Part shown: one piece after another, positions 34,571 to 44,157 of the stretch | How the letters are laid out: each line of letters starts with the position of its first letter | Numbering within the stretch: the first letter of the stretch is position 1 | Assembly: GCF_002302635.1 (NCBI RefSeq) | Contig: NZ_CP022387.1 | Coordinates: 2,480,001 to 2,544,000 of the forward strand | From: Capnocytophaga stomatis | GTDB lineage: Bacteria; Bacteroidota; Bacteroidia; Flavobacteriales; Flavobacteriaceae | Direction of reading: 5' to 3' | Length of the DNA stretch: 64,000 nt | Made by a program: the position numbers and the translations under genes | The notes under the pieces: model-generated | Databases searched by the model: none | Seen by the model: only the letters and a program-made list of their open reading frames with translations | Told to the model about the DNA's origin: nothing

Positions 34571-36472
34571 ATGAAAAATTCTCTCGAAATACTCAAGAAA
34601 TATTGGGGATATGAATCGTTTCGTTATCCGCAAGATGTTATAGTTCAGTCTGTTTTAGAAGGAAATGATGTTTTGGCTTTGATGCCAACCGGCGGAGGAA
34701 AATCCATTACTTTTCAGGTGCCGGCTTTGGTAAAGGAAGGGATTTGCATAGTGGTTTCTCCTTTGATAGCCCTGATGACAGACCAAGTGGAAAACCTAAA
34801 AAGTAAAGGAATCAAAGCCTTGTCCATTGCTGGAGGAATTGCGTATGAGGATTTGGAACGATTGCTCAATAATGCAATTTGTGGGAATTATAAGTTTCTG
34901 TATTTATCGCCGGAACGTTTGCAACAAGAAGTAGTTCAGAATTTTATTAAATCGATGAATGTCAATCTTATAGCTATTGATGAAGCACATTGTGTTTCTC
35001 ATTGGGGGAAAGATTTTCGTCCAGCCTACTTGAAGTGTAAATGGTTGAAGGAACAGTTCCCTGAAGTCCCGCTGTTGGCTTTGACCGCTTCGGCAACAGT
35101 AAGGGTTCAGAAAGATATTCTTCAGCAATTAACTATCGAAAAAGCAACGGTTATTTCTACTTCTTTAAAGCGTCCTAATATTGCCTATATGACTTTCAAA
35201 ACCGACAGTAAGTGGCAGCGATTAGAGCAAATTCTGAAGAAAAATAAAGGAACTTCCATCGTATATGTCCGAAGCAGAAATGGAACTGTGCGAATGGCAG
35301 AATATTTGCAAGAACAGGGTATTTCGGCAACTTTTTTTCACGGAGGGCTTTCTTCTGAAGAAAAGAATAAAAAACTGAGTATGTGGCTACTAAATGACGT
35401 TCAGGTGATGGTTGCCACAAATGCTTTTGGGATGGGAATTGATAAACCCGATGTCCGAACTGTGATTCACTGGGAAATTCCTGCCACAATTGAAGATTAC
35501 TTTCAGGAAGCAGGAAGGGCAGGGCGTGATGGCGAAAAATCTTACGCTGTGTTGCTTTATGATAAATCGGATTTGCAAAATGCTAAAAATCAACTTACAG
35601 AACAAATTATAGATGTTTCGTATTTGAAATTTTTGTATGCAAAATTGAATGCTTATTTTCAGATTGCTTACGGGGAAGGAGAAGAAATTCCTTTCCGATT
35701 TCAATTTTCTGACTTTTGCAAACGTTACAATTTACAGTTTCAAAAAACATACAACGGACTTTCTCTACTTGACAGATTATCAGTTATTTCCTTAAGTCAG
35801 AATTTTTATCATAAAATCACGTTACGCTTTCTTCCTACAAGTGTGGAGGTGATTAATTATTTGAAAAATCAGTCGGAATTAAAAGATATTGTTTTTTACT
35901 TACTGAGAAACTTCCCCGGGATTTACGAGCAAACCACACCTATAAAAATTGAAAGAATAGCCCAGAAAACGGGAATAGAAGTTGGAAAAATTGTAACTCA
36001 GTTTGAAAAATTGCAAAAAGATGAAATTATAGAATATACGAATGAAAATACTGATGCCGAGATAATTTTTAAAGTTCCACGTGATGACGACCGTACTATC
36101 AATGCGGTTGCCAAAAATCTGAAGGAATACAACAAAAATAAAATCGATTTGCAAGAAGCGATGTTTCGTTATATTGAAAATTCGGATGAATGCAAAAGTG
36201 TTCAGTTATTGCGATATTTTGGCGAGTCAGAAATGACCTCTTGTGGAGTTTGTTCTGTTTGTGTTTCAAAAAAACAAAAAGTGGAAATAAATACTGAGGA
36301 ATTGAGACAACAAATTCTGAATTTATTGAAGAAGCAAGGTATGTCTTCCAATGAGTTGCTTTTACGTTTGGATTTTGAGGAGAAAAATATTCTGGAGGAA
36401 TTGTATAATTTATTGGAAACGAATAAAGTATATATTAACGAATACAATCAATATGTTAAAATAACAAATTGA
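34571..36472 (+). CDS. recQ: ATP-dependent DNA helicase RecQ
   Basis: 633 residues. 3'-5' superfamily 2 helicase of recombination and fork repair. Motif I ALMPTGGGKS (Lys44), DEAH box (137-140) followed by CVSHWG, motif III LTASAT, motif V VMVATNAFGMGIDKPDVR, and motif VI QEAGRAGRDG. The RecQ C-terminal zinc cysteines are CKSV...SCGVCSVC, followed by a winged helix; no clear HRDC domain. It shares a transcript with the DUF4258 gene and ends at a terminator. Confidence 0.95.
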   Translation: MKNSLEILKKYWGYESFRYPQDVIVQSVLEGNDVLALMPTGGGKSITFQVPALVKEGICIVVSPLIALMTDQVENLKSKGIKALSIAGGIAYEDLERLLNNAICGNYKFLYLSPERLQQEVVQNFIKSMNVNLIAIDEAHCVSHWGKDFRPAYLKCKWLKEQFPEVPLLALTASATVRVQKDILQQLTIEKATVISTSLKRPNIAYMTFKTDSKWQRLEQILKKNKGTSIVYVRSRNGTVRMAEYLQEQGISATFFHGGLSSEEKNKKLSMWLLNDVQVMVATNAFGMGIDKPDVRTVIHWEIPATIEDYFQEAGRAGRDGEKSYAVLLYDKSDLQNAKNQLTEQIIDVSYLKFLYAKLNAYFQIAYGEGEEIPFRFQFSDFCKRYNLQFQKTYNGLSLLDRLSVISLSQNFYHKITLRFLPTSVEVINYLKNQSELKDIVFYLLRNFPGIYEQTTPIKIERIAQKTGIEVGKIVTQFEKLQKDEIIEYTNENTDAEIIFKVPRDDDRTINAVAKNLKEYNKNKIDLQEAMFRYIENSDECKSVQLLRYFGESEMTSCGVCSVCVSKKQKVEINTEELRQQILNLLKKQGMSSNELLLRLDFEEKNILEELYNLLETNKVYINEYNQYVKITN

Positions 36473-36480
36473 ATAGAAAT

Positions 36481-36512
36481 AAAAAAGCAACCTGAAAATA
36501 GGTTGCTTTTTT
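36481..36512 (+). terminator. Terminator of recQ
   Basis: AAAAAGCAACCT / AGGTTGCTTTTTT, 6-base loop and T run, immediately before the tRNA gene's 3' end. Confidence 0.88.
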
Positions 36513-36514
36513 TG

Positions 36515-36587
36515 AGCGGGAGACGAGGTTCGAACTCGCGACATTCAGCTTGGAAGGCTGACGCTCTACCAACTGAGCTACTCCCGC
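36515..36587 (-). tRNA. tRNA-Gly (anticodon TCC)
   Basis: 73 bases on the minus strand. The acceptor stem GCGGGAG pairs with CTCCCGC; D arm AGCTCAGTTGGTAGAGC; anticodon stem TCAGC/GCTGA with loop CT-TCC-AA; T arm GCGAGTTCGAACCTCGT with the TTCGA loop; discriminator T. CCA is not encoded. Confidence 0.96.
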
Positions 36588-36720
36588 CTATCCTTTGTTT
36601 TACGAGTGCAAATATAATACAACTTTTAGTAAAGTTCCAAATATTTTTTAAACTTTTTTTGATAAAATTTTATGTTAAAATGTAAGTGGTTTGTTTTTAG
36701 TGTTTTATGTTAATAAAAAA

Positions 36721-37935
36721 TTAAACAATTTCTGCTACAACAAACGTACTTCCTCCTACAAAGATAAAATCTTCTGAATTTGCGTTTTCTTTTGCGGCTT
36801 GTAAAGCTTGTTTTACGGAATCGTAAGCCTTTCCGTTTATTCCTTTTTTAGTTGCGATTTCAGTTAAAATATGCACATCTAACCCACGTGGAATATTTGG
36901 CTTGCAGAAATAATATGTTGCATCTTTGGGAAACATATCAAGTGCCGCCTCCACATCTTTATCCTTTGCAAAACCCAACACAATGTGAAGCTTCTCAAAT
37001 GATTGCTGGGAAATTTGTTTGATAACGTATGACAATCCAGCCTCGTTATGCCCTGTATCGCAAACTATTTTAGGCTTTTCGCAGAGAGTTTGCCAACGTC
37101 CTTTCAAGCCCGTATTTTTTACAACATTTAATAGCCCTGCTTTGATATCATCATCGGAAATTTCCCAAAAGTCATTTCTCAAAAAATCCAACACAGCGAG
37201 GACTCCCTTTATGTTTTTTTCCTGATAAATTCCTTGTAAATCAGTTTTTAAATCTGTTGAAATAGAAGAAGCAAAAACTATGGGAGCTTTTTCCTTTTTA
37301 GCTTTTTCGATAAAGATAGGAGCTGTTTCTTCGTTGTATTCGCTAATTACCACAGGTGTGTTTTTCTTTATAATTCCCGCTTTTTCAACGGCTATTTCAG
37401 GCAAAGTATTTCCCAAAATATCTATATGGTCTTTCGAAATATTGGTAATTAACGATACTTCAGGATTTATAACATTTGTAGAATCAAATCTTCCACCCAA
37501 TCCTACTTCAATAACAGCAATATCTACCTGTTCTTCTGCAAAATAGTCAAAAGCCAGCCCAACTGTCATTTCAAAAAAAGATAGGTGATTTTCTTCAAAG
37601 AAAGGTTTGTATTTTTCTATAAACGCAATTACTTTGTTTTCAGGAATTTCAATACCATTTATTTTTATGCGTTCCCGAAAATCTTTAAGATGTGGCGAAG
37701 TGTATAGCCCCACTTTGTATCCCGCTTGTTGTAAAACAGAAGCCAGCATATGGCTTGACGAACCTTTTCCGTTTGTGCCGGCTATATGTAGCGATTTAAA
37801 TTTTTTTTCAGGATGATTTAAAACGGATGTAAGTGCTTGAATATTATCCAATTTATGATTCAATGCTTTTCTGCCTTGATTTTGGAACATAGGTAAGCGG
37901 TTAAACATCCACGAAAGCGTTTCTTGATAGTCCAA
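36721..37935 (-). CDS. folC: Folylpolyglutamate synthase / dihydrofolate synthase
   Basis: 404 residues, Mur ligase superfamily. Adds glutamate to (dihydro)folate using ATP. P-loop HIAGTNGKGSSSHML (about 51-65), SPHLKDFRERIKING (folate loop), EVGLGGRFDSTNV and SKDHIDILG are the FolC signatures, and the C-terminal domain is complete. It is the last gene after exbB-exbD-tonB, but a good hairpin with T run (37970-38009) separates it from tonB, so it may be transcribed partly on its own. Confidence 0.93.
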   Translation of the reverse strand: MDYQETLSWMFNRLPMFQNQGRKALNHKLDNIQALTSVLNHPEKKFKSLHIAGTNGKGSSSHMLASVLQQAGYKVGLYTSPHLKDFRERIKINGIEIPENKVIAFIEKYKPFFEENHLSFFEMTVGLAFDYFAEEQVDIAVIEVGLGGRFDSTNVINPEVSLITNISKDHIDILGNTLPEIAVEKAGIIKKNTPVVISEYNEETAPIFIEKAKKEKAPIVFASSISTDLKTDLQGIYQEKNIKGVLAVLDFLRNDFWEISDDDIKAGLLNVVKNTGLKGRWQTLCEKPKIVCDTGHNEAGLSYVIKQISQQSFEKLHIVLGFAKDKDVEAALDMFPKDATYYFCKPNIPRGLDVHILTEIATKKGINGKAYDSVKQALQAAKENANSEDFIFVGGSTFVVAEIV

Positions 37936-37969
37936 TTTTGTTAAATTAAAAAGGTTGATATAACAAAAA

Positions 37970-38009
37970 GATAATTTAAGAAGACATTTTTTAGAATTCT
38001 TAAATTATC
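37970..38009 (-). terminator. Hairpin between tonB and folC
   Basis: Perfect 13-base arms GATAATTTAAGAA / TTCTTAAATTATC; on the minus strand a TTTTT run follows. Intercistronic terminator or attenuator downstream of tonB. Confidence 0.7.
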
Positions 38010-38041
38010 TTGATTTTAAAAAAGTTTCACTTTATAAGGAA

Positions 38042-38893
38042 TTATTCTCCTAATTTGAAATTAATTACGATGAATCCAATTTGTCGTGCAGGAGCTTTTG
38101 AATCAGCATTCCATTTGTGTTTGAAAGCTGTTTTTCGGGCAGCTTCTAACAGACACGGTTCACGACTGGTAGAACCTCTCACACCCGGAGTTGCTTTTAC
38201 CACATTTCCATTTCGATCAACTTCAATTTGTACAACTATTGTACCTGATTCGTTACAATCTTGCAGAACTTTGCCCTCTGCTTCAATGCTGCGTCCTTTA
38301 AGTCCCCAGCCTTTGCCACTTGTTCCTGAACCTCCGGAACCGTAGTAACTGTTTGCATAAGGGTCACCGTCTGGGCTACCTTTGTAACCACTAACATTGT
38401 CATCACCTTGTCCTCCGGAAGAATTTCCGTTTGCATTGGCAGCTCCTAAAATGCTTGATAGGGCATCAGTAGCTTCTTTTGACGGTTTTGGTTCTTCTTT
38501 TGGTTTTTCGGTTGTTTGTTTATTAGGAGTTTTTTCCGATTTTTCTTTTTTAGGAGTTTCCTTCTTCTTTTCTTTCTTTTTTGGCTCATTTGGCACAGCA
38601 ATTTCTTCATCATTGTCCTGAGCTAAAAGATTTTCCTTTACACTTTCAGAAGTACTTTCCTCTGGTTTTGACATTTCTTCAGAACGCGATGTTTGTGGTT
38701 TTGAAGCACTTGGCGGAGGAGTTCTTTCACCCATTCCTTGTGCATCAACACCAAAAATAACATCTACGCCACTTTCAGGAGGAGGGTCAAGGTATCTCAT
38801 CCCCGCAAAAAATAGCAGAACCACAATAAGCCCCATAATAACCGTAGTGAGAGCCAGTGATTTACGTTTATGTTCTGTGTCAATTAAACTCAT
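38042..38893 (-). CDS. tonB: TonB-type energy transducer
   Basis: 283 residues: short cytoplasmic N-terminus, one membrane helix (about 14-32), a periplasm-spanning Pro/Glu/Lys-rich region (about 55-150), a Gly/Ser-rich stretch (155-200), and a C-terminal TonB-like domain (GTIVVQIEVDRNGNVVKATP ... AARKTAFKHKW). Transmits proton-motive force from ExbBD to outer membrane receptors such as the one at 30-32 kb. exbD ends 6 bases before it. Confidence 0.88.
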   Translation of the reverse strand: MSLIDTEHKRKSLALTTVIMGLIVVLLFFAGMRYLDPPPESGVDVIFGVDAQGMGERTPPPSASKPQTSRSEEMSKPEESTSESVKENLLAQDNDEEIAVPNEPKKKEKKKETPKKEKSEKTPNKQTTEKPKEEPKPSKEATDALSSILGAANANGNSSGGQGDDNVSGYKGSPDGDPYANSYYGSGGSGTSGKGWGLKGRSIEAEGKVLQDCNESGTIVVQIEVDRNGNVVKATPGVRGSTSREPCLLEAARKTAFKHKWNADSKAPARQIGFIVINFKLGE

Positions 38894-38899
38894 ATCATT

Positions 38900-39286
38900 T
38901 TATTTTGGACGAACAGCCAAAATTACTTTATACTGATTTTGATTTGCAATATCCATCACAGCGACAGCCTTTTCGATAGGAACGCTTTCTTCCACTCTCA
39001 AAATGATAGTGGGCTTTTCAACTCCCTGTAATGCTATTTTAAGTTCTTGTTCCAAACTTTCAATAGTGATTGGTTTTTTATCTATAAAGTAACTTAAGTC
39101 TTTATTTATGCTGACAGAAACATTCTGTGTATTAGTGGATTTACCTTTAGCTTTTGGCAAAAGCAAGTCCAACGCATTTGGGCTATTTGCAGTAATCATA
39201 AAGAATACGAGCAATAGGAATACTATGTCGGTCATAGATGACATACTAAATTCGGGACTAACTTTATTTCTACCTCTTATTTTCAT
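38900..39286 (-). CDS. exbD: ExbD/TolR biopolymer transport protein
   Basis: 128 residues: one N-terminal membrane helix (MTDIVFLLLVFFMITAN, with the conserved proton-carrying Asp in TDIVF) and a periplasmic domain. Works with ExbB and TonB. Lies 28 bases after exbB and 6 before tonB. Confidence 0.92.
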   Translation of the reverse strand: MKIRGRNKVSPEFSMSSMTDIVFLLLVFFMITANSPNALDLLLPKAKGKSTNTQNVSVSINKDLSYFIDKKPITIESLEQELKIALQGVEKPTIILRVEESVPIEKAVAVMDIANQNQYKVILAVRPK

Positions 39287-39314
39287 CTTAATATTTGGTT
39301 TTTAGGAGGTTGTC

Positions 39315-40013
39315 TTATGCAGGTTCGTTCAATAGATCCAAAAATTCAACGGCATTAGCCTCCATTTGATGAACGATTTTATCGGTACGAACTACCAAGT
39401 GGTTGTAACCGATATAAGCAATAATCCCAACGATTAGCCCAGCTACGGTTGTTGCCATTGCGGTATAAATACCATTTGCCAAAGCTCCCATTTCAGCTTG
39501 CCCTCCAGCGGTAGCCATTTCGTGGAATGACATAATCATACCAACAACCGTGCCTAAAAATCCTATCATAGGTCCAGCCCCAGCGATAGTAGCCAAAATT
39601 GCTGTGTTTTTTTCTAACTTGTACACTTCTAACGTTCCTGCGTTTTCGATTGCTTTGTTGATGTCTTCCAAAGGCTTACCAATTCTGGAAATTCCTTTTT
39701 CAATTAATCGAGCAACAGGAGTATTTGATTGAACACAGAACATTCTCGCAGCGTCCAACTTACCAGCCGAAATGCCATCACGAATTTTCATCATAAAGTT
39801 TTTGTCAACTTTAGAAGCTGATTTTATGGCAAATAGCCTTTCAAAATAGATAAACAAAGCCACAGCCAACATAATGAATAATACAGCTATGATAACAGTA
39901 CTCGCAGCTCCTCCATTGAGGATCATATCCATAACTGAAAGCGTTTTTTCTTCAACAAGAGCTGTTTCACTTGCAACACTTGCTACTTCACCAGATGTTT
40001 GTAATACCAACAT
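39315..40013 (-). CDS. exbB: ExbB/TolQ/MotA proton channel protein
   Basis: 232 residues from ATG 40013 (MLVLQTSGEV). The longer reading from 40046 begins upstream of the probable transcription start set by the -7 box at 40044-40051. Three membrane helices: about 38-58, 132-155 (GPMIGFLGTVVGMIMSF, the MotA/ExbB signature) and 170-195 (GIYTAMATTVAGLIVGIIAY). The N-terminal region before helix 1 is extended relative to E. coli ExbB. Forms the ExbB5-D2 motor with the next gene. Confidence 0.92.
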   Translation of the reverse strand: MLVLQTSGEVASVASETALVEEKTLSVMDMILNGGAASTVIIAVLFIMLAVALFIYFERLFAIKSASKVDKNFMMKIRDGISAGKLDAARMFCVQSNTPVARLIEKGISRIGKPLEDINKAIENAGTLEVYKLEKNTAILATIAGAGPMIGFLGTVVGMIMSFHEMATAGGQAEMGALANGIYTAMATTVAGLIVGIIAYIGYNHLVVRTDKIVHQMEANAVEFLDLLNEPA

Positions 40014-40043
40014 AATAATTTTTCGTTTTTTCTTTAAATCTCG

Positions 40044-40051
40044 CAAAATTA
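40044..40051 (-). promoter_or_regulatory. -7 box of exbB-exbD-tonB
   Basis: Minus-strand TAATTTTG, matching TAnnTTTG; -33 element weak (TATG at spacer 19). Confidence 0.5.
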
Positions 40052-40245
40052 ATAATTAATTCTTATTCTGCATAGTTTTTATTGTTTTTTTGCATTTTGA
40101 TAGATTCATTTTAAGATATATTTTTGAATTAATTTGCTGATAGGTATTCAAATAAGACGAATTTTTATATTTTTCGAAAGATTTAATCACTGCTTTTTAT
40201 CTTCTGGTAAATAATTTATTTTTTCCATTTTTTCTAAAAAATAGT

Positions 40246-40253
40246 TATCTTTG
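40246..40253 (+). promoter_or_regulatory. -7 box of the ABC exporter gene
   Basis: TATCTTTG, perfect -7, 18 bases before ATG 40272. No clear -33 box. Confidence 0.55.
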
Positions 40254-40271
40254 TCCTCTTAAAATTTAAGT

Positions 40272-42014
40272 ATGACCAATTTACGACATATTCGAAAATA
40301 TTTTTATAAATATCGTTATCATCTGATATTAGGGATTTTTATAACAATTATTGCCAGAATATTTTCGTTATTTATGCCGGAATATGTGCAAAATTCTGTT
40401 TCTGCAATTGAACAATACGCAAAATCTCCGCAAGAAAACACAAATATTACCGAATTACTACTGAAATATGCCTTAATTATCATTGGAACTACCATTATTT
40501 CTGCAATAATGACGTTTTTTATGCGACAATTGATAATTAATGTTTCAAGATATATAGAATACGACCTCAAAAATGAAATTTTTGTAAAATACGAGCAACT
40601 TTCGCTTTCTTTTTACAAGAGAAATCGCACGGGTGATTTGATGAACCGAATTAGTGAAGACGTTAGCAAAGTTCGGATGTATGCCGGTCCTGCGATTATG
40701 TACAGCGTTCAGACGATAACACTCTTTGCGTGTGTAATTCCGTTAATGTTTTACACATCTGTGGAGCTGACGCTTTACACTTTGATTCCTCTTCCGATTT
40801 TGTCGGCACTAATTTATGTGATGAGCAGGAAAATCAACAAAGAAACCTTAGTAGTACAGCAATTTTTATCGAATTTATCTACCTTCTCTCAAGAAACATT
40901 TTCGGGGATAGGAGTCATTAAAGCTTATAATGATGAATCGCTGATTAATAGTCAGTTATCTGATTTGGCAGAAGAAGGAAGGCAAAAGAATATTAAATTG
41001 GCAAGGGTACAGGCAATTTTCTTTCCTACAATGATTTTGATGATAGGACTGAGCTTGATTTTCGTAATTTTTATGGGAGGAAGGCTTTATTATTTGGGAG
41101 AAATTACCTCAATTGGTGTCATTGTCAAATTTAGTATTTACGTGATGATGCTTACTTGGCCTGTTGCAACGGTGGGGTGGGTGAGTTCTATTGTTCAGCA
41201 AGCGGAGGCTTCACAAAAACGAATTAATGAATTTCTGGCAGAAGTACCTGATATTCAAAATACAAATCCGAATCCGGAAACAATTGAAGGAAATATTCGC
41301 TTTGAAAATGTAAGTTTTACTTATCAAGATACAGGTATTGAGGCACTTAAGAATGTTTCTTTTAACATTAAAAAAGGTGAAACGATAGCCATTATCGGTA
41401 AAACCGGAAGCGGGAAAACTACAATTATTGATTTGATTTCCAGAATGTATGATGTTTCAAAAGGACAAATTTTTATTGATGAAAAACCAATTCAGAATTT
41501 GAACTTAGAGAGCCTTCGCAAAGCTATTTCAGTAGTTCCGCAGGAATCGTTTTTATTTTCAGATACGATAAAAAACAATCTTTTGTTCGGAAATGAGAAA
41601 GCGACTCACAAACAAATGATTGAAGCAGCAGAAAAAGCAGTTGTACACCATAATATAATGGACTTTACGCATCAGTATGAATCCGTTTTGGGAGAGCGTG
41701 GAGTGTCGTTAAGCGGAGGGCAGAAGCAGCGTATTTCCATTGCTCGGGCTTTGCTCAAAGAAGCCGAAATATATTTGTTGGATGATAGTCTTTCAGCTGT
41801 GGATACGGATACGGAAGAAAAAATACTTCACAATCTGAATGAAATTTTTAGAGAAAAAACAGTAATTATTGTAAGTCATCGGGTTTCAATTACCAAAAAT
41901 GCTGACCGTATTTTGATGTTGAATCAAGGCGAGTTGGTAGAAGAAGGAACGCACGAAGAACTTTTTAACAAAAATGGCTATTACAGAGCGTTTTACGATT
42001 CGCAAGTAGAGTAA
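40272..42014 (+). CDS. ABC exporter, fused membrane and ATPase domains (MsbA/MdlB-like)
   Basis: 580 residues: six membrane helices (about 15-310), then an ATPase domain with Walker A GKTGSGKTT, signature LSGGQKQRISIARAL, Walker B IYLLDDSLSAVD and the H-loop IVSHRVS. Acts as a homodimer or heterodimer half; no second half-transporter is adjacent, so a homodimer is likely. Substrate (lipid, drug or peptide) is not evident. It stands alone with its own promoter. Confidence 0.92.
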   Translation: MTNLRHIRKYFYKYRYHLILGIFITIIARIFSLFMPEYVQNSVSAIEQYAKSPQENTNITELLLKYALIIIGTTIISAIMTFFMRQLIINVSRYIEYDLKNEIFVKYEQLSLSFYKRNRTGDLMNRISEDVSKVRMYAGPAIMYSVQTITLFACVIPLMFYTSVELTLYTLIPLPILSALIYVMSRKINKETLVVQQFLSNLSTFSQETFSGIGVIKAYNDESLINSQLSDLAEEGRQKNIKLARVQAIFFPTMILMIGLSLIFVIFMGGRLYYLGEITSIGVIVKFSIYVMMLTWPVATVGWVSSIVQQAEASQKRINEFLAEVPDIQNTNPNPETIEGNIRFENVSFTYQDTGIEALKNVSFNIKKGETIAIIGKTGSGKTTIIDLISRMYDVSKGQIFIDEKPIQNLNLESLRKAISVVPQESFLFSDTIKNNLLFGNEKATHKQMIEAAEKAVVHHNIMDFTHQYESVLGERGVSLSGGQKQRISIARALLKEAEIYLLDDSLSAVDTDTEEKILHNLNEIFREKTVIIVSHRVSITKNADRILMLNQGELVEEGTHEELFNKNGYYRAFYDSQVE

Positions 42015-42047
42015 TGAAAATTTGATGTAAGAATGAAATAATTGTTG

Positions 42048-42055
42048 TATATTTG
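42048..42055 (+). promoter_or_regulatory. -7 box of gpmA
   Basis: TATATTTG, perfect -7; a TTTG at 42021-42024 is 23 bases away, longer than usual. Confidence 0.45.
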
Positions 42056-42098
42056 TCCTGAATTAGAGTATAATTAATAATTAAAAAAATATAAAAAT

Positions 42099-42845
42099 AT
42101 GTACAAAATTGTATTATTGCGTCACGGATTAAGCGAGTGGAATAAACTGAATTTGTTCACAGGTTGGGAAGATGTTGATTTAACAGAGCAGGGGATTGAA
42201 GAAGCTCGTGAAGCAGGTAGAATTCTAAAAAAAGAAGGATTTAAGTTTGACGTAGCTTTTACTTCTGTTTTGAAAAGAGCTATCAAAACATTAAACTACG
42301 CTTTGGATGAAATGGGAGATTTGTGGGTGCCTACCAACAAAAGCTGGCGTTTGAATGAAAAAAGTTACGGAGCTTTACAAGGGTTGAACAAAGCCGAAAC
42401 AGCAGAGAAATACGGTGAGGATCAGGTACTTTTGTGGAGACGTTCGTATGATGTGAAACCTCCGCTTATTGAAGAAACTGATAAAAGACACCCTTCGCAC
42501 GATCGTCGTTACAGTGGCTTGACCGCAGAAGAAAAAACAGGAGGAGAGAGCTTGAAAGATACTTATGACAGAATGTTACCTTTCTGGTTTAGTGATATTG
42601 CTCCTGCCATCAAAGAAGGAAAAAGTGTGATTATTGCTGCTCACGGAAATAGTTTACGTTCATTAGTTCAATACTTGGACGGGCTTAGCGAAGCTGAAAT
42701 TTTGAAATTGAATATCCCAACAGGTGTGCCTTTGGTTTACGAATTAGATGCTGATTTAAAACCTATTAAGAGCTATTATTTAGGTGACCAAGAGGCTATC
42801 GCAGCAGCAATTAACAGCGTTGCTAATCAAGGAAAATCAAAATAA
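42099..42845 (+). CDS. gpmA: 2,3-bisphosphoglycerate-dependent phosphoglycerate mutase
   Basis: 248 residues, E. coli GpmA-like length. Interconverts 3- and 2-phosphoglycerate through a phosphohistidine. [11 protein letters not shown] carries the catalytic His (about residue 9); [33 protein letters not shown] and [10 protein letters not shown] (second His) are all present. Expressed alone from its own promoter and terminator. Confidence 0.96.
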   Translation: MYKIVLLRHGLSEWNKLNLFTGWEDVDLTEQGIEEAREAGRILKKEGFKFDVAFTSVLKRAIKTLNYALDEMGDLWVPTNKSWRLNEKSYGALQGLNKAETAEKYGEDQVLLWRRSYDVKPPLIEETDKRHPSHDRRYSGLTAEEKTGGESLKDTYDRMLPFWFSDIAPAIKEGKSVIIAAHGNSLRSLVQYLDGLSEAEILKLNIPTGVPLVYELDADLKPIKSYYLGDQEAIAAAINSVANQGKSK

Positions 42846-42861
42846 TTTATAGGATAGTTTT

Positions 42862-42902
42862 AAAATCCCGCAGAAAATTTTAAAAATTTTGCGGGATTTT
42901 TT
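42862..42902 (+). terminator. Terminator of gpmA
   Basis: AAAATCCCGCA / TGCGGGATTTT with a 17-base AT loop and a long T run. Confidence 0.88.
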
Positions 42903-42912
42903 TTGTTTTTAA

Positions 42913-43161
42913 AAAAGTGAATGATATAAAGTGGTCGCAGGTTATGGTAACGATTAAAACGAAGACCTCCATACCCTTAAAGTCAAAGGCAAAATCAAAG
43001 GCTATTTAAAAGAAGACACTTTGGTCACGTGCCTAAATAGCGATTAGTTGGGTGCAGAGCGAAAATCCAAAGGTGACCAATTTAATGAAAAGTCCACCTT
43101 ATATCACTCTAAATCAAGTAGAAAAAAGTCTGTTATAGGTCAACTATCTTCTTTCACTTGA
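42913..43161 (+). pseudogene. Possible relict coding fragment, unidentified
   Basis: One plus-strand frame reads protein-like across this otherwise gene-free gap, with two in-frame stops (TAA 42955, TAG 43045) and no start: VVAGYGND, then NEDLHTLKVKGKIKGYLKED, then LGAERKSKGDQFNEKSTLYH before TGA 43159. GC is higher than in neighbouring spacers. I recognise no family. It may be the remnant of a degraded gene or a chance open frame. Confidence 0.35.
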
Positions 43162-43168
43162 ACCTTAA

Positions 43169-44020
43169 TTATTTTTTTAATAATTCTTGAATTTCAGTCT
43201 GATATAAATTTGGAATAACAATCCTGAAGCTTGCAACTTCCTCTTTTATTTTTGTCAGTTCGGCAGTTTGTTTTACTACAAGTTCGTTGATTTTTTCTTG
43301 TCGTTCTTGTGAAAGTCGTAAAAATTCCTTTTCATAATTCAATTTTGACTGGTTTTCAAAATCACGAAATTTCGCCTTGTAGAAGTTGACTTCACTTTCA
43401 AACTCGCGGTGTTGTGCTAATAATTTTTCCTGCAAAATTTGTAATTCTTCCATTTCATACAGTGGAGTATTAACAATTTTGAAAACCTTTTCGCCTACTT
43501 GCTTGAGTGAAATGAGTTCTTTCCTGGTGATTTCATCACGCAAAGTATCAAAATTGTGAATGAATTTACCGATATGCGCTGCTTTTGCTTCACAAGATTT
43601 GTATTTTACAACTTCTTCGAGCGATAAAGTCTTTAAAAAGTCGTCAATTGTTACATTTTTTAGTTTATTAAGAGCTTCAAAGTCTATCTCTTCTACTTTT
43701 TCTTCAATTTTATGACGAACTTGTAATATTTTTTGTGAAATTTCATTCAATCGGTTATCTTTTTCCTTAATGGCAGTTCTCAAATAGGCAGAAATTGCGT
43801 ATAAAGTTCCTATTTTTTCTAACTTTTCATCAATATTGTCTATTTTTTTGAAATTATCCAATTTTTCTCCTTCCAAAGAAGAAGTATGTGTAGCTATGTT
43901 TGTTACTAAATTTTGAATTGGTTTCAAACGTTCTTTGATACGCTCGCAAACATAGTTAGCCTCAGAAGAGGTAAGCCCTGAAGTGTTAAAATATGGATTT
44001 TTTGTAAGTAATGAGTTCAT
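43169..44020 (-). CDS. Coiled-coil protein of unknown function
   Basis: 283 residues, almost entirely helical and highly charged, with no signal peptide or membrane segment. Heptad-like stretches run through about 35-110 (EGEKLDNFKKIDNIDEKLEK) and 185-265 (KLLAQHREFESEVNFYKAKF, QERQEKINELVVKQTAEL). One conserved-looking loop (LYEMEELQ). No family recognised. A TACTTTTG -7 box lies at 44040-44047. Its lone position and lack of motifs give no function; a structural or scaffold role is only a guess. Confidence 0.65.
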   Translation of the reverse strand: MNSLLTKNPYFNTSGLTSSEANYVCERIKERLKPIQNLVTNIATHTSSLEGEKLDNFKKIDNIDEKLEKIGTLYAISAYLRTAIKEKDNRLNEISQKILQVRHKIEEKVEEIDFEALNKLKNVTIDDFLKTLSLEEVVKYKSCEAKAAHIGKFIHNFDTLRDEITRKELISLKQVGEKVFKIVNTPLYEMEELQILQEKLLAQHREFESEVNFYKAKFRDFENQSKLNYEKEFLRLSQERQEKINELVVKQTAELTKIKEEVASFRIVIPNLYQTEIQELLKK

Positions 44021-44039
44021 AATTTGAAATTTTAAAAAG

Positions 44040-44047
44040 CAAAAGTA
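44040..44047 (-). promoter_or_regulatory. -7 box of the coiled-coil protein gene
   Basis: Minus-strand TACTTTTG, perfect -7, 20 bases before ATG 44020. Confidence 0.5.
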
Positions 44048-44086
44048 TGAATTTTTGTAAAATCTAACGTTAAAAATCTACTAAAT

Positions 44087-44135
44087 AAAAATACTACACA
44101 ATAAAATGTTAATCATCTTATTATGTAGTATTTTA
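44087..44135 (-). terminator. Hairpin downstream of the S46 peptidase gene
   Basis: AAAATACTACAcAATAA / TTATTaTGTAGTATTTT, one mismatch, 11-base loop. Symmetric AT flanks; likely terminator for the minus-strand gene ending at 44158. Confidence 0.65.
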
Positions 44136-44157
44136 ATATAAAAGTAAAATCTTGGAA

